NCBI GenBank assembly: GCA_000381625.1
Contig: KB906767.1
Span: 1,466,629-1,530,628, forward strand
Source: Bryobacterales bacterium KBS 96
Lineage (GTDB): Bacteria; Acidobacteriota; Terriglobia; Bryobacterales; Bryobacteraceae
Reading direction: 5' to 3'
DNA length: 64,000 bases
Part shown: positions 26,318 through 34,115 of the stretch, in pieces
Layout: each line of letters opens with the position of its first letter
Position numbering within the stretch: position 1 is the first letter of the stretch
The notes under the pieces: generated by a model
The model's input: only the letters and a program-made list of their open reading frames with translations
What the model was told of the DNA's origin: nothing
Database searches by the model: none
Made by a program: the position numbers and the translations under genes

Positions 26318-26643
26318 AACCGAAACTCGTTCCGAACCGGCCGTGCGATTCAACCGGCCGGTTCCATTATGCAAGGTAGACATACGATCGAACTGAATGG
26401 TTTCCTGGCGCGGTTTTTGCGAGGCCCGCGTTAGCGTCCCGCTGGTAATGTTCCGAGCGTATCCGCCCGTGTGGGTTTGTAACTCGCGTTCGGTAACCGT
26501 TGGGGCTTTTATAACTTTTCCTGGGAAGAGTAACCCCTGCCGTTCGCCGATAATCTAAGGAGTGCCGGGAACGGGGGAGCCGGGTTTGCCACGTGGAACG
26601 GGGCTGTTTCGCTCCGCATTGTTTACCCGAGAACAGGAATTGA

Positions 26644-27513
26644 ATGCGCAGGGCAAACCTACATTTACTGAAACGAACCTTTTCGGCATGGAACAAACAC
26701 AGTGCAACGCGTCTCGGGGCTTCTCTGGCGTTTTATGCGCTGATGTCGCTCGCTCCGCTGATGCTGATTGTGGTTCCCATCAGCACTCTTATGTTTGGAC
26801 GCGCCGAAGTGGAGACAGCCATCGTGCGATACGCCAACAGAGCCGCGGGGCCGGCCATGGGGAACGCGCTTGAGGAATTGGCCGGCTTGCAGGGGCGGGA
26901 GCCAGCCGGCGCGCTGTCCGCGATACTGACATTCGGAACGCTTCTCTATGCCGCCAGTTCGGTATTCCGGGAACTCCGCGATGCACTCAACATCATTTGG
27001 GAAGTCGAGCCCGTCAAATATGGGTTCAAGAGCATCGTCAAGCAATATGCATTTGCCATGCTTGTGGTGCTGTCCGTCGGCATATTCATTCTAGGTTCAC
27101 TGGTGCTTAGCACGATTATTGCGAGCCTCAGGCAGGCGCTGCCGGCGGGAGTCACTGTGCCCGGAAAGGGCTTGGAGCTGATCAACTTCTTCGGAACGTT
27201 CCTCGTCATAACGGTCATCATTGCCCTCATCTTTCGATTTGTGCCCGACCTGGTGATCGCCTGGCGCCGGATTTGGGTGGGCGCGGTTGCAACTGCCTTC
27301 CTGTTCACCATGGGGAAATCGATGCTGGGTCTCTATATCGGACACGTGGGCATTGGTTCCCGATATGGCGCCGCCGGATCGCTGGTAGCCGTGACGATCT
27401 GGGTGTATTATTCAGCGCAGATATTCTTTCTGGGCGCCGAGTTCACCCGCGTCTATGCCGGCGCGCATGAAGGCATCCTCCGATACCGGCGCGGCTATGA
27501 GGAAGTGAAGTAA
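26644..27513 (+). CDS. YihY/BrkB-family inner-membrane protein
   Basis: 289 residues with six predicted membrane helices, including LGASLAFYALMSLAPLML, YAFAMLVVLSVGIFILGSLV, FFGTFLVITVIIALIFRFV and AAGSLVAVTIWVYYSAQIFF. FYALMSLAPL near the N-terminus and the final YYSAQIFFLGAEFTRVYA are hallmarks of the YihY (UPF0761) family, once misnamed RNase BN. The function is uncertain. It is divergent from the BON gene and followed by a LacI regulator after 84 bases. Confidence 0.9.
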   Translation: MRRANLHLLKRTFSAWNKHSATRLGASLAFYALMSLAPLMLIVVPISTLMFGRAEVETAIVRYANRAAGPAMGNALEELAGLQGREPAGALSAILTFGTLLYAASSVFRELRDALNIIWEVEPVKYGFKSIVKQYAFAMLVVLSVGIFILGSLVLSTIIASLRQALPAGVTVPGKGLELINFFGTFLVITVIIALIFRFVPDLVIAWRRIWVGAVATAFLFTMGKSMLGLYIGHVGIGSRYGAAGSLVAVTIWVYYSAQIFFLGAEFTRVYAGAHEGILRYRRGYEEVK

Positions 27514-27597
27514 GGACGTGAGGGCGTGAATCGCCCACTTTCCTGGAAGCCGGGAGCCTAGGAGTCTCGCGGTAAAGTCGAAAGAAGCATTTCTGAA

Positions 27598-28638
27598 ATG
27601 GCCTCCATGACATCCCGGTCCCGCGTTGCCCGCCAAACCATCAAGGAAGTTGCCGCCCGTGCCGGTGTGTCGGTCGGAACGGTTTCGAACGTTCTGAACA
27701 GCGCCGCCCCGGTCAGCGCGGAATTGCGCCGGCGCGTGCTTAAGGTGATCGAGGATCTCAATTATCATCCGAACCACACAGCGCGCAGTCTAAAAAGTAA
27801 TCGGACCAAGATGATCGGCATGGTCATCTCCGATATCGTCAACCCATTCTTTCCGCTGCTCGTTCGAGGGGCCGAGGATGCCGCGCTGCAGCACAATTAC
27901 CTGCTGGTGACGTTTAACTCCGATAGCCAGATCGATCGCGAGCGGAATCTGTTTCACGTGCTTTCCCGGTATCGGATGGACGGTATTTTGCTTGTCATCG
28001 CTTCGGAAAACGATTTGGAACACGTGCATCGGGCCGTCGACGATGGCACGCCGATCGTGTTTCTCGATCGGGTGCCCAAGGGGTTCGCATGCGATTCCGT
28101 ATCGATCGATAATTTCGATGGCGCCCGGAAATGCGTGGAGCATCTCATCGTGGTGGGACACCGCCGCATCGGAATCATCGGAGGCTCACCCGATTTGCAC
28201 ATCGCGCATGAGCGCCTGCGGGGCTATCGCGTCGCGCTCGAAGCGGCGGGACTCGCTCTCGATCCCGATTTGGTCACCTGGGGCAACTTCAATTTGGAAT
28301 CAGCCCGTCAGGCCGCAGAGGTCCTTCTACGGTTGCCCCAACGGCCCACGGCGCTCTTTGCCACGAACAATGTGATGGCCCTCGGAGCGCTACAGGTGAT
28401 GCATTCATTAGGCCTCAAGTGCCCGAACGATATCGCAATCGGCTCATTCGACGACCTGCCGTTATTCGAAGCATTGTCACCCGCCCTGACCGGAGTTGCC
28501 CAACCCTCCTATGACATCGGCTACCAGGGCGCCGAACTCCTGACCCGCCGCCTCGAAGGCCAGCTCGATGCGCCGGTTCACGTGGTTCTGCCGACCCACT
28601 TGAAAATTCGAGCATCTTCCCTGCCCGCTAACTCATAG
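27598..28638 (+). CDS. LacI-family transcriptional regulator
   Basis: 346 residues. The N-terminal helix-turn-helix TIKEVAARAGVSVGTVSNVL and hinge YHPNHTARSLKSNRT are classic LacI. The ligand domain starts KMIGMVISDIVNPFFPLLVR and includes FLDRVPKGFACDSVSIDNF and TALFATNNVMALGAL. Such proteins usually repress sugar-use genes. No sugar operon lies next to it, so its ligand and target are unknown. An alternative start at ATG 27607 would remove three residues. Confidence 0.93.
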   Translation: MASMTSRSRVARQTIKEVAARAGVSVGTVSNVLNSAAPVSAELRRRVLKVIEDLNYHPNHTARSLKSNRTKMIGMVISDIVNPFFPLLVRGAEDAALQHNYLLVTFNSDSQIDRERNLFHVLSRYRMDGILLVIASENDLEHVHRAVDDGTPIVFLDRVPKGFACDSVSIDNFDGARKCVEHLIVVGHRRIGIIGGSPDLHIAHERLRGYRVALEAAGLALDPDLVTWGNFNLESARQAAEVLLRLPQRPTALFATNNVMALGALQVMHSLGLKCPNDIAIGSFDDLPLFEALSPALTGVAQPSYDIGYQGAELLTRRLEGQLDAPVHVVLPTHLKIRASSLPANS

Positions 28639-28813
28639 AATCCAAGCGGAATTGCGCCCGTTACGCCTCTCCGCGCAAATGCCGAGCCATTCCACGCGCC
28701 ATTCCAAAATTCTCGTTTGACAACATGATTTCGCGTTACACTGGAACTTGCCCAGACCCAGACGTGTTCAGCTCACGAGGAGCTAACAGGGGTTCGTGCG
28801 CTAAAGCCAGGCC

Positions 28814-29155
28814 ATGACGAAGATATTGTTGAATCGCTATGTGGTCGTTGCGGCGGCGTGTACGCTGCTGCTGTTTGGACTTTTCGCGCCCGAAGAGTTT
28901 TCAAACCACGCCAGTCTCAAGGCTGTAGCAATTGTCCTTCTGCCGACTCTATTTCTACAGTTAATGCTCGGCGTGCTTACCTACATGAGTATCCCGCTGG
29001 CAGGAGATCAACCGGCGCGTGGCGCCTTTACCTCGCCGATAACGGCCACACGTCTTGGAACGGACACACTCCTTTGGACCGGTATCGAGGCAAACTATAA
29101 CGTGCTACCAACAATAGCGCCCCTGCCTGTCTCTGGCATCCAGGCAGTTTTGTGA
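28814..29155 (+). CDS. Small membrane protein, possible remnant of haem A synthase CtaA/COX15
   Basis: 113 residues with two membrane helices (VVVAAACTLLLFGLF and AVAIVLLPTLFLQLMLGVLT). The segment FLQLMLGVLTYMSIPL and the later SPITATRLGTDTLLW resemble parts of CtaA/COX15 helices, and the gene precedes ctaB with a GTGA overlap (29152-29155), where ctaA often lies. CtaA is normally about 300 residues with eight helices, so this would be a heavily reduced or decayed copy. The CtaA link is tentative; a small unrelated membrane protein is the alternative. Confidence 0.45.
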   Translation: MTKILLNRYVVVAAACTLLLFGLFAPEEFSNHASLKAVAIVLLPTLFLQLMLGVLTYMSIPLAGDQPARGAFTSPITATRLGTDTLLWTGIEANYNVLPTIAPLPVSGIQAVL

Positions 29156-30015
29156 GCAGCCGAGTGAAAGACTACGTTGAACTGACCAAGCCCCGCATTA
29201 CGTGGCTCATCCTGATGAGCACGGCGGTTGGCTATTACTTCGGGCATGATGGCTCCTGGCGGATCTGGCCGATCCTGCACGTCATAATTGGCACGGGCCT
29301 CATCGCTTCCGGCACGGCAGCCTTAAACCAGTGGTACGAGCATGAAGCCGACAAGAAGATGCGCCGGACGCAGGCGCGTCCTATTCCTTCCGGACGGATT
29401 ACGCCCACTAAGGCCTTTTGGTTTGGAGTCGCGCTCGAAGTAGTTGGAAGTCTTGAACTTTGGCTTGGCGTCAACGCGCTGACTTCGCTGCTTGGCGTAC
29501 TCACCATTGTGCTGTATCTGTTCGCGTACACGCCGCTCAAGCAGAAAACGTGGTGGTCGACCACAATCGGAGCTTTCCCGGGCGCCATACCGCCGCTCAT
29601 CGGGTTTGCCGCCGCGGCCAATACGCTAACGCCCGAAGCATGGGCTCTGTTCGGCATACTGTTCTTCTGGCAGTTCCCTCATTTTTACGCCATCGCCTGG
29701 ATGTACCGCGAAGACTACTCGCGTGCCGGCATTCAGATGCTGCCGGTAGTTGAGCCCGACGGCGAATCCACGGCACGGCAGATTCTCATCTATTCGCTGC
29801 TGCTGATTCCCATTAGCCTGCTGCCGAAATGGCTTGGTATGACGGGATCGCTATACATGGCCGGAGCCTTAGTGATGGGCATCTTGTTCCTGTACGCAGG
29901 CGTACGGGTTACGCTTGATCGCACTCGCGTACGCGCCCGGCGTGTACTGCTTGCTTCCGTCCTATACCTTCCGATTCTCTATGGCTTGATGGTTCTCGAT
30001 CCTGTGAGATTGTGA
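29152..30015 (+). CDS. ctaB: Protohaem IX farnesyltransferase (haem O synthase)
   Basis: 287 residues, a UbiA-type prenyltransferase that farnesylates haem b to haem o for cytochrome oxidases. It starts MSSRVKDYVELTKPRITWLI, with the conserved K-P-R. The first Asp-rich motif is NQWYEHEADKKMRRT, and the family signature RPIPSGRI follows. The second loop holds YREDYSRAGIQMLPVVEPDG. About eight hydrophobic helices. The GTG start overlaps the preceding stop, and the end overlaps the SCO1 start (GTGA), showing a coupled operon for oxidase assembly. Confidence 0.95.
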   Translation: MSSRVKDYVELTKPRITWLILMSTAVGYYFGHDGSWRIWPILHVIIGTGLIASGTAALNQWYEHEADKKMRRTQARPIPSGRITPTKAFWFGVALEVVGSLELWLGVNALTSLLGVLTIVLYLFAYTPLKQKTWWSTTIGAFPGAIPPLIGFAAAANTLTPEAWALFGILFFWQFPHFYAIAWMYREDYSRAGIQMLPVVEPDGESTARQILIYSLLLIPISLLPKWLGMTGSLYMAGALVMGILFLYAGVRVTLDRTRVRARRVLLASVLYLPILYGLMVLDPVRL

Positions 30016-30581
30016 AGCGCGCCGGCACAGCATTCTTTGCCCTCCTGTTGATAGTTCTGACCGCGGCCTGTTCGGATCCGGCGAGCAAGCTACCGCGCTA
30101 CGGAGCGGTTCCCCATTTCACCCTGACGGATTCTTACGGCCAGGCTTTCGACAGCAACGTCCTGAAAGGCAAGGTTTGGGTGGTGGATTTTATCTACACG
30201 AACTGCCCCGGCCCTTGTCCTCGCATGACGTCGCAGATGCATAAGGTTGAACAGAAAATGGCGAAAAACGACAACGTTCGCTTCGTGTCGTTTAGTGTCG
30301 ATCCGGCCCGAGACACGCCTCCAGTGTTAAACGATTTTGCACAGCGCTTCGGAGGCCCCACACCGCATTGGTATTTCCTTACAGGGGCGCCTGCCACTCT
30401 GCACAAGCTTGCGCGCAATGTCTTCATGGTGGGCGATCTGGTCGGCGTGATGGATCACAGCACGAAATTTGTCGTGGTGGACAAAACGGGGCAAATTCGC
30501 GGATTCTATTCCACCTTCGATCCGCAAGGCATTTCAAGTTTGCTAGACGACGTCAACGCGCTATGCCGCAGCCGCTCTTGA
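30012..30581 (+). CDS. SCO1/SenC-family copper chaperone lipoprotein
   Basis: 189 residues starting at GTG 30012. The N-terminus ends in a lipobox-like LTAACS, so it is probably a membrane-anchored lipoprotein. The thioredoxin-like domain has the copper-binding NCPGPCP motif (C-x-x-x-C-P) and the third ligand His in GVMDHSTKF. SCO proteins deliver copper to the CuA site of cytochrome c oxidase subunit II. It is coupled to ctaB by a 4-base overlap, in agreement with that role. Confidence 0.93.
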   Translation: MKRAGTAFFALLLIVLTAACSDPASKLPRYGAVPHFTLTDSYGQAFDSNVLKGKVWVVDFIYTNCPGPCPRMTSQMHKVEQKMAKNDNVRFVSFSVDPARDTPPVLNDFAQRFGGPTPHWYFLTGAPATLHKLARNVFMVGDLVGVMDHSTKFVVVDKTGQIRGFYSTFDPQGISSLLDDVNALCRSRS

Positions 30582-30841
30582 TGCGGGCGGTCAGACCTCT
30601 TACGTGTTCCACAGCACAATCGTTATGATTTTGTGCAGAGGGAACGCTATGACGCCCGATAGTAGGGCGGCATAATTCAAGGCCGCCGCACTGAGCGATG
30701 TTCCATCCGGACCGCGCCAATGCGCCGAGGCAACTGTTATGGCCCGAGATTGTGTTCCGAAAATTGTAATAGCCGCCGCGCGCATCGCCGTGTGCCTCCA
30801 CTGATACACGCGGGGTTCTTCGAGAAATCAGGTCAAAAAGG

Positions 30842-31312
30842 TCACTCGACTTCGAGAATGGCTTCGATCTCGACGGTAATGTTGTTTGGGAGACTGCCCA
30901 TTCCAACCGCAGACCGGGCATGCCGCCCAGCATCGCCGAAAACTTCCACCAGCAAGTCCGAACAGCCGTTAATCACCTGCGGCTGCTTCTGGAAATCCGG
31001 GGTCCCGTTCACCATCCCGAGCACCTTCACGACGCGCTTGACCCGGCTCAAATCCCCGTCGAGGGCGTGTTTCGCCGCGGCAAGCAATTGTATGCCGACT
31101 AGGCGCGCATCCTGGTATGCTCCCTCGGCCGATACGTCCGCGCCGACTTTTCCATGCTTGAATTCGTTAACGCCTACTCGCGGGCCCTGGCCGCTCAGGA
31201 ACAGGAGGTTGCCCGCGCGCACGGACGGGACATAGTTCGCGACAGGCGCCGGCAGGTCCGGCAACTCAATTCCGAGTTCCGCCAAACGTTGGTCGATTTT
31301 ATTCTTCGCCAT
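30842..31312 (-). CDS. RidA/YjgF-family protein (enamine/imine deaminase type)
   Basis: 156 residues, slightly longer than the common 128-residue RidA. Motifs are RAGNLLFLSGQGPRV, AARLVG-like QDARLVGIQLLAAAKHAL, VVKVLGMVNGTPDF and the C-terminal GMGSLPNNITVEIEAILEV. The Arg that binds the carboxylate in true RidA (R-x-x-V-x-V...) is not obvious, because the terminal segment reads SAVGMGSLPNN. It therefore belongs to the group with a related fold, and its exact substrate is unclear. It stands alone, convergent with SCO1. Confidence 0.85.
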   Translation of the reverse strand: MAKNKIDQRLAELGIELPDLPAPVANYVPSVRAGNLLFLSGQGPRVGVNEFKHGKVGADVSAEGAYQDARLVGIQLLAAAKHALDGDLSRVKRVVKVLGMVNGTPDFQKQPQVINGCSDLLVEVFGDAGRHARSAVGMGSLPNNITVEIEAILEVE

Positions 31313-31338
31313 AGATTTCTAATTGTAGACGCCGCTCG

Positions 31339-33453
31339 CTATCCGGCATCTTTCACGCATCGGAATCCGAGTGTCCCGGAGCGGTCCTTCGATGGCGCGA
31401 TCAGCAGATATTTACCGTGCTCATCCAGCCGGTACGCCGACGGAAAATACCAGCGTGATCCACCCGGCCGGTAGTACCCGCCTCCGCGTAGAATTGCCGC
31501 TCGCGTGTGTTCATCCTGAAATTCGTCGGTCCACTGCCACACGTTTCCCGTCATATCCATCACGCCGAACGGACTCGCTCCGCAAGGAAACGCGTCTACC
31601 GCGGTAGGGCCGCGCAAATCGTGTCCGTGCTCCTGGTGCGGAGCGCACGAATCCCGCCAATCGTTGCCCCACGGATAGATGCGGCCGTCCCGACCCTGCG
31701 CCGCGTACTGCCACTCCCATTCGTGCGGCAGCCGTTTGCCGGCCCACTTCGCGTACGCCCTCGCGTCCTCAAGCGAAACCCACGTGACCGGTTTGTTGTC
31801 CCAACCCGCCGGATAGTTCCCGTCCTTCCAATCGCGCAGAAAATTGTGACCGTCGGCAGGGCGATAATGCGCGGAATCCAGAAACGCCTTGAACTGTTTG
31901 TTCGTCACTGGAAATTTATCGATATAAAAGCTCTCGATCTGCATTTTGTGCGAGTGATGCCGGCGCGGCGCATCGTCCCAGGGATACTGCACATCGACGC
32001 CAACATCGTTGCTTCCCTCAATCTCGATACCGTTTACGGAGAACACAAATTCTTTAGTTGCAGGAATCTGAATCATGCCTTGCGGAGCTTGCGCCGCGGC
32101 TGGCGTTTTCTCGATGTCGACGATATGCTGCGGCAGGAATGTCCATTGCTTCGGAAATGTCGAAAGAGGCTTGGCGTTCAAGATATGCATTTCGCCCAAA
32201 AACTTTTCCAGGGAGGCATCGGCCGGCTCCGCCTGAGCCAGCACCGCGCCGAAGCCGTTCCGCTCCATTGCGAATGAGAGGACTGCCTTTCCGTTCTCCA
32301 CCACTGGCGTCAACTCGACGCCATGCCACACGTCGTAGTAATGCATTCCGCTCTGCGCCGGTAATTCGAGCTGCCGCCCTTCGACGTTGTACTCGTTGCG
32401 ATTCACGATAGTCCACAGCGTTTGGCTGCGGCCCGGCCACTTACTGGCGAAGATGCCGTATTGCACGGTGGGCGTGTGCGGCTCCCAATCGGGACTCACG
32501 AGCAACTCAGCGAACCGCCGTTCGATTTTCGCGACTCTCCGGATCGCTTCGGCATCCCGCTCAGTGATGCCGTTCCAAATGCCCCAGATATTCTCCCAGC
32601 TCTCGTAGCCCACGCCGTTGAAGAACGCGGCTTGCAGGTTATCCGTCTTGTCGCGGTTCCAGCGGTCGCACACGTTCACCATGTGCCGCGTTTCCAGCCA
32701 TTTCCCGCGGCTGATCATCGGCACAAACGGGTACTTCCAATAGCCCCAGCTCATGTTGTCCCAATTCAGCATCTCGTCGCTGCTCGGGTAGCCTTCCGGT
32801 TCGAAGACGATAGGATGCCCGCTCTTGTCGGAGGCCACTCGATAGCTCCGGGGAACGCCCGCAAACGTATCTCCATTTACTCCGTCGGCTCCAATGTCAG
32901 CCATCAGCTTCGCGATCGTTTCCGGCTTTGAGAGCGGCTCGATGCGCGTTCCCACATCCCAGGGCATTGTCGGAAACAACACGCGCACGCCGCGGCGGTG
33001 GAAATCCGCGACCATCTGCTTCAGCGCGGCGAGGCCGCCGGGCATATCACGCAGCAGATCGAACTGGTTCCGGTTATCGATGCCGATATTCGGATACACC
33101 GGCCACAACAGCACGCTATCGATCCCGCCATAGCGCTTATCGAGATCGTCGAGATAGCGGTCTACGGTGTAGCGGCGTTGCGCCGGATCGTAGAAGTAAC
33201 GATCTTCGACCATCGATTGCGGCTGAATAAAGCTGCTCTGCGCCCATTTGAGATCCTGCCGCTCATAGGCTTCCGTGGACAAGCCGGCGCGAACACGCTC
33301 CTCCGCACGCCAGCCTTGCACTTGTTTCTGCCAATCAGTCGTATCCGATTTCTCGGGAGGCCCAGGCAACTGCTGTCCTTGCGGCGGGTATTTTGTATCC
33401 TGCGCCAAGCCAATAAACGCAGCCAGAAACAGCAAACAGAAAAGACGATTCAT
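31339..33453 (-). CDS. Secreted two-domain protein: glycoside-hydrolase-like N-terminus and SUMF1/FGE-sulfatase C-terminus
   Basis: 704 residues from ATG 33453, preceded by a proper site and followed by a signal peptide (MNRLFCLLFLAAFIGLAQ); an upstream start would add 38 odd residues. Residues 90-430 look like a TIM-barrel glycoside-hydrolase-type domain (GIDSVLLWPVYPNIGIDNRN, GVRVLFPTMPWDVGTRI, GADGVNGDTFAGV). The C-terminal 240 residues are a SUMF1/FGE domain: MQIESFYIDKFPVTNKQFKA, VTWVSLEDARAYAKWAGKRL, PHEWEWQYAAQGRDGRIYPW, GVMDMTGNVWQWT, and LGFRCVKDAG. Similar domains act as formylglycine generators or as C-type-lectin-like modules. The fusion suggests a role on extracellular carbohydrate. 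Confidence 0.85.
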   Translation of the reverse strand: MNRLFCLLFLAAFIGLAQDTKYPPQGQQLPGPPEKSDTTDWQKQVQGWRAEERVRAGLSTEAYERQDLKWAQSSFIQPQSMVEDRYFYDPAQRRYTVDRYLDDLDKRYGGIDSVLLWPVYPNIGIDNRNQFDLLRDMPGGLAALKQMVADFHRRGVRVLFPTMPWDVGTRIEPLSKPETIAKLMADIGADGVNGDTFAGVPRSYRVASDKSGHPIVFEPEGYPSSDEMLNWDNMSWGYWKYPFVPMISRGKWLETRHMVNVCDRWNRDKTDNLQAAFFNGVGYESWENIWGIWNGITERDAEAIRRVAKIERRFAELLVSPDWEPHTPTVQYGIFASKWPGRSQTLWTIVNRNEYNVEGRQLELPAQSGMHYYDVWHGVELTPVVENGKAVLSFAMERNGFGAVLAQAEPADASLEKFLGEMHILNAKPLSTFPKQWTFLPQHIVDIEKTPAAAQAPQGMIQIPATKEFVFSVNGIEIEGSNDVGVDVQYPWDDAPRRHHSHKMQIESFYIDKFPVTNKQFKAFLDSAHYRPADGHNFLRDWKDGNYPAGWDNKPVTWVSLEDARAYAKWAGKRLPHEWEWQYAAQGRDGRIYPWGNDWRDSCAPHQEHGHDLRGPTAVDAFPCGASPFGVMDMTGNVWQWTDEFQDEHTRAAILRGGGYYRPGGSRWYFPSAYRLDEHGKYLLIAPSKDRSGTLGFRCVKDAG

Positions 33454-33520
33454 CGTCCAGGCATGATATCGAAACGGCACGCGTGTAAATGGGCCGAACG
33501 CAGAAAACGTGCCGGAAACT

Positions 33521-33547
33521 GTAGGGTCGAGGCATGCGCCGACCGCG
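33521..33547. repeat. REP-like element, copy 1
   Basis: GTAGGGTCGAGGCATGCGCC followed by GACCG forms an imperfect palindrome with core GGCATGC. Together with the preceding GAAAACGTGCCGGAAACT it repeats, with few changes, the sequence at 37564-37605. It lies between the SUMF1-protein start and the end of the RAYT gene. Confidence 0.6.
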
Positions 33548-33554
33548 GCTCCCT

Positions 33555-34040
33555 TTACCATTCGCAAACAAAAGGGTTATCCTCGATGTATTTCCGGATT
33601 AGATTCAACTCCTGCTCAGACCGGACAATGCGTTCATAGAATCCTCGCCGCCAGAGCTTAGTCCTTGCGCGCTTGCTTGCCGCGCCTTTGAAGCTTCTCA
33701 CCACGACCGCTAGCCCCGTCGCTTTCCGTTGTAGGGGCGCGGCATGCCGCGCCCGCAAACTCCACGGCGCCCGGAGATCCTCTTGCTCGAAAATCAATAT
33801 TCCGTGAACGTGGTCCGGCATCAATACAAACGCATCGAGAACTACGTGAGGGAAATGAGTAGGAATCTCTCGCCAGCAGTCCCGGACGATGTCGCCCAGG
33901 GCGTTGGGTACGACCTCCTGGCCAACAAGCTCACCGAACATAGTGCGCCGATCCCGCGAACAAATCGTAACAAAGTAAGCCCCAGGGCACGAATAATCAT
34001 AGTCCGGTATTCGAATTACTTTTCGTTGCGGCAGTGGCAA
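33555..34040 (-). CDS. REP-associated tyrosine transposase (RAYT, Y1 type)
   Basis: 161 residues. The N-terminal YSCPGAYFVTICSRDRRTMF is the typical opening of TnpA-REP proteins. LDAFVLMPDHVHGILIF carries the His-hydrophobic-His pair, and YIEDNPFVCEW is the C-terminal Y-I-x-x-N-P motif. These single-domain HUH nucleases cut REP hairpins and are thought to spread them. REP-like palindromes surround the gene, and one lies inside it at 33735-33754, where it encodes ARHAAP. The protein appears intact. Confidence 0.93.
   Translation of the reverse strand: MPLPQRKVIRIPDYDYSCPGAYFVTICSRDRRTMFGELVGQEVVPNALGDIVRDCWREIPTHFPHVVLDAFVLMPDHVHGILIFEQEDLRAPWSLRARHAAPLQRKATGLAVVVRSFKGAASKRARTKLWRRGFYERIVRSEQELNLIRKYIEDNPFVCEW
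33735..33754. repeat. REP-like perfect palindrome, copy 2, inside the RAYT gene
   Basis: A 20-base perfect palindrome, GGGCGCGGCATGCCGCGCCC, with the same GGCATGCC core as the other copies. It is inside the coding sequence of the transposase and keeps the reading frame. Confidence 0.75.
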
Positions 34041-34086
34041 TCAATTGAGTTTCTATTTCCCGGAATTCCTCTCACCGAACCGCGGG

Positions 34087-34100
34087 CGAGGCATGCCTCG
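34087..34100. repeat. REP-like perfect palindrome, copy 3
   Basis: CGAGGCATGCCTCG, followed by ACCGCCGCGG. It lies between the RAYT start and the end of the restriction-modification gene. Confidence 0.65.
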
Positions 34101-34115
34101 ACCGCCGCGGGGGGC

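Noticed and set aside
30600-30809. A 69-codon hydrophobic minus-strand frame between SCO1 and RidA
   Set aside because: It has membrane-like composition (LSAAALNYAALLSGVIAFPL) but no family match and no ribosome-binding site; not strong enough to list as a gene.
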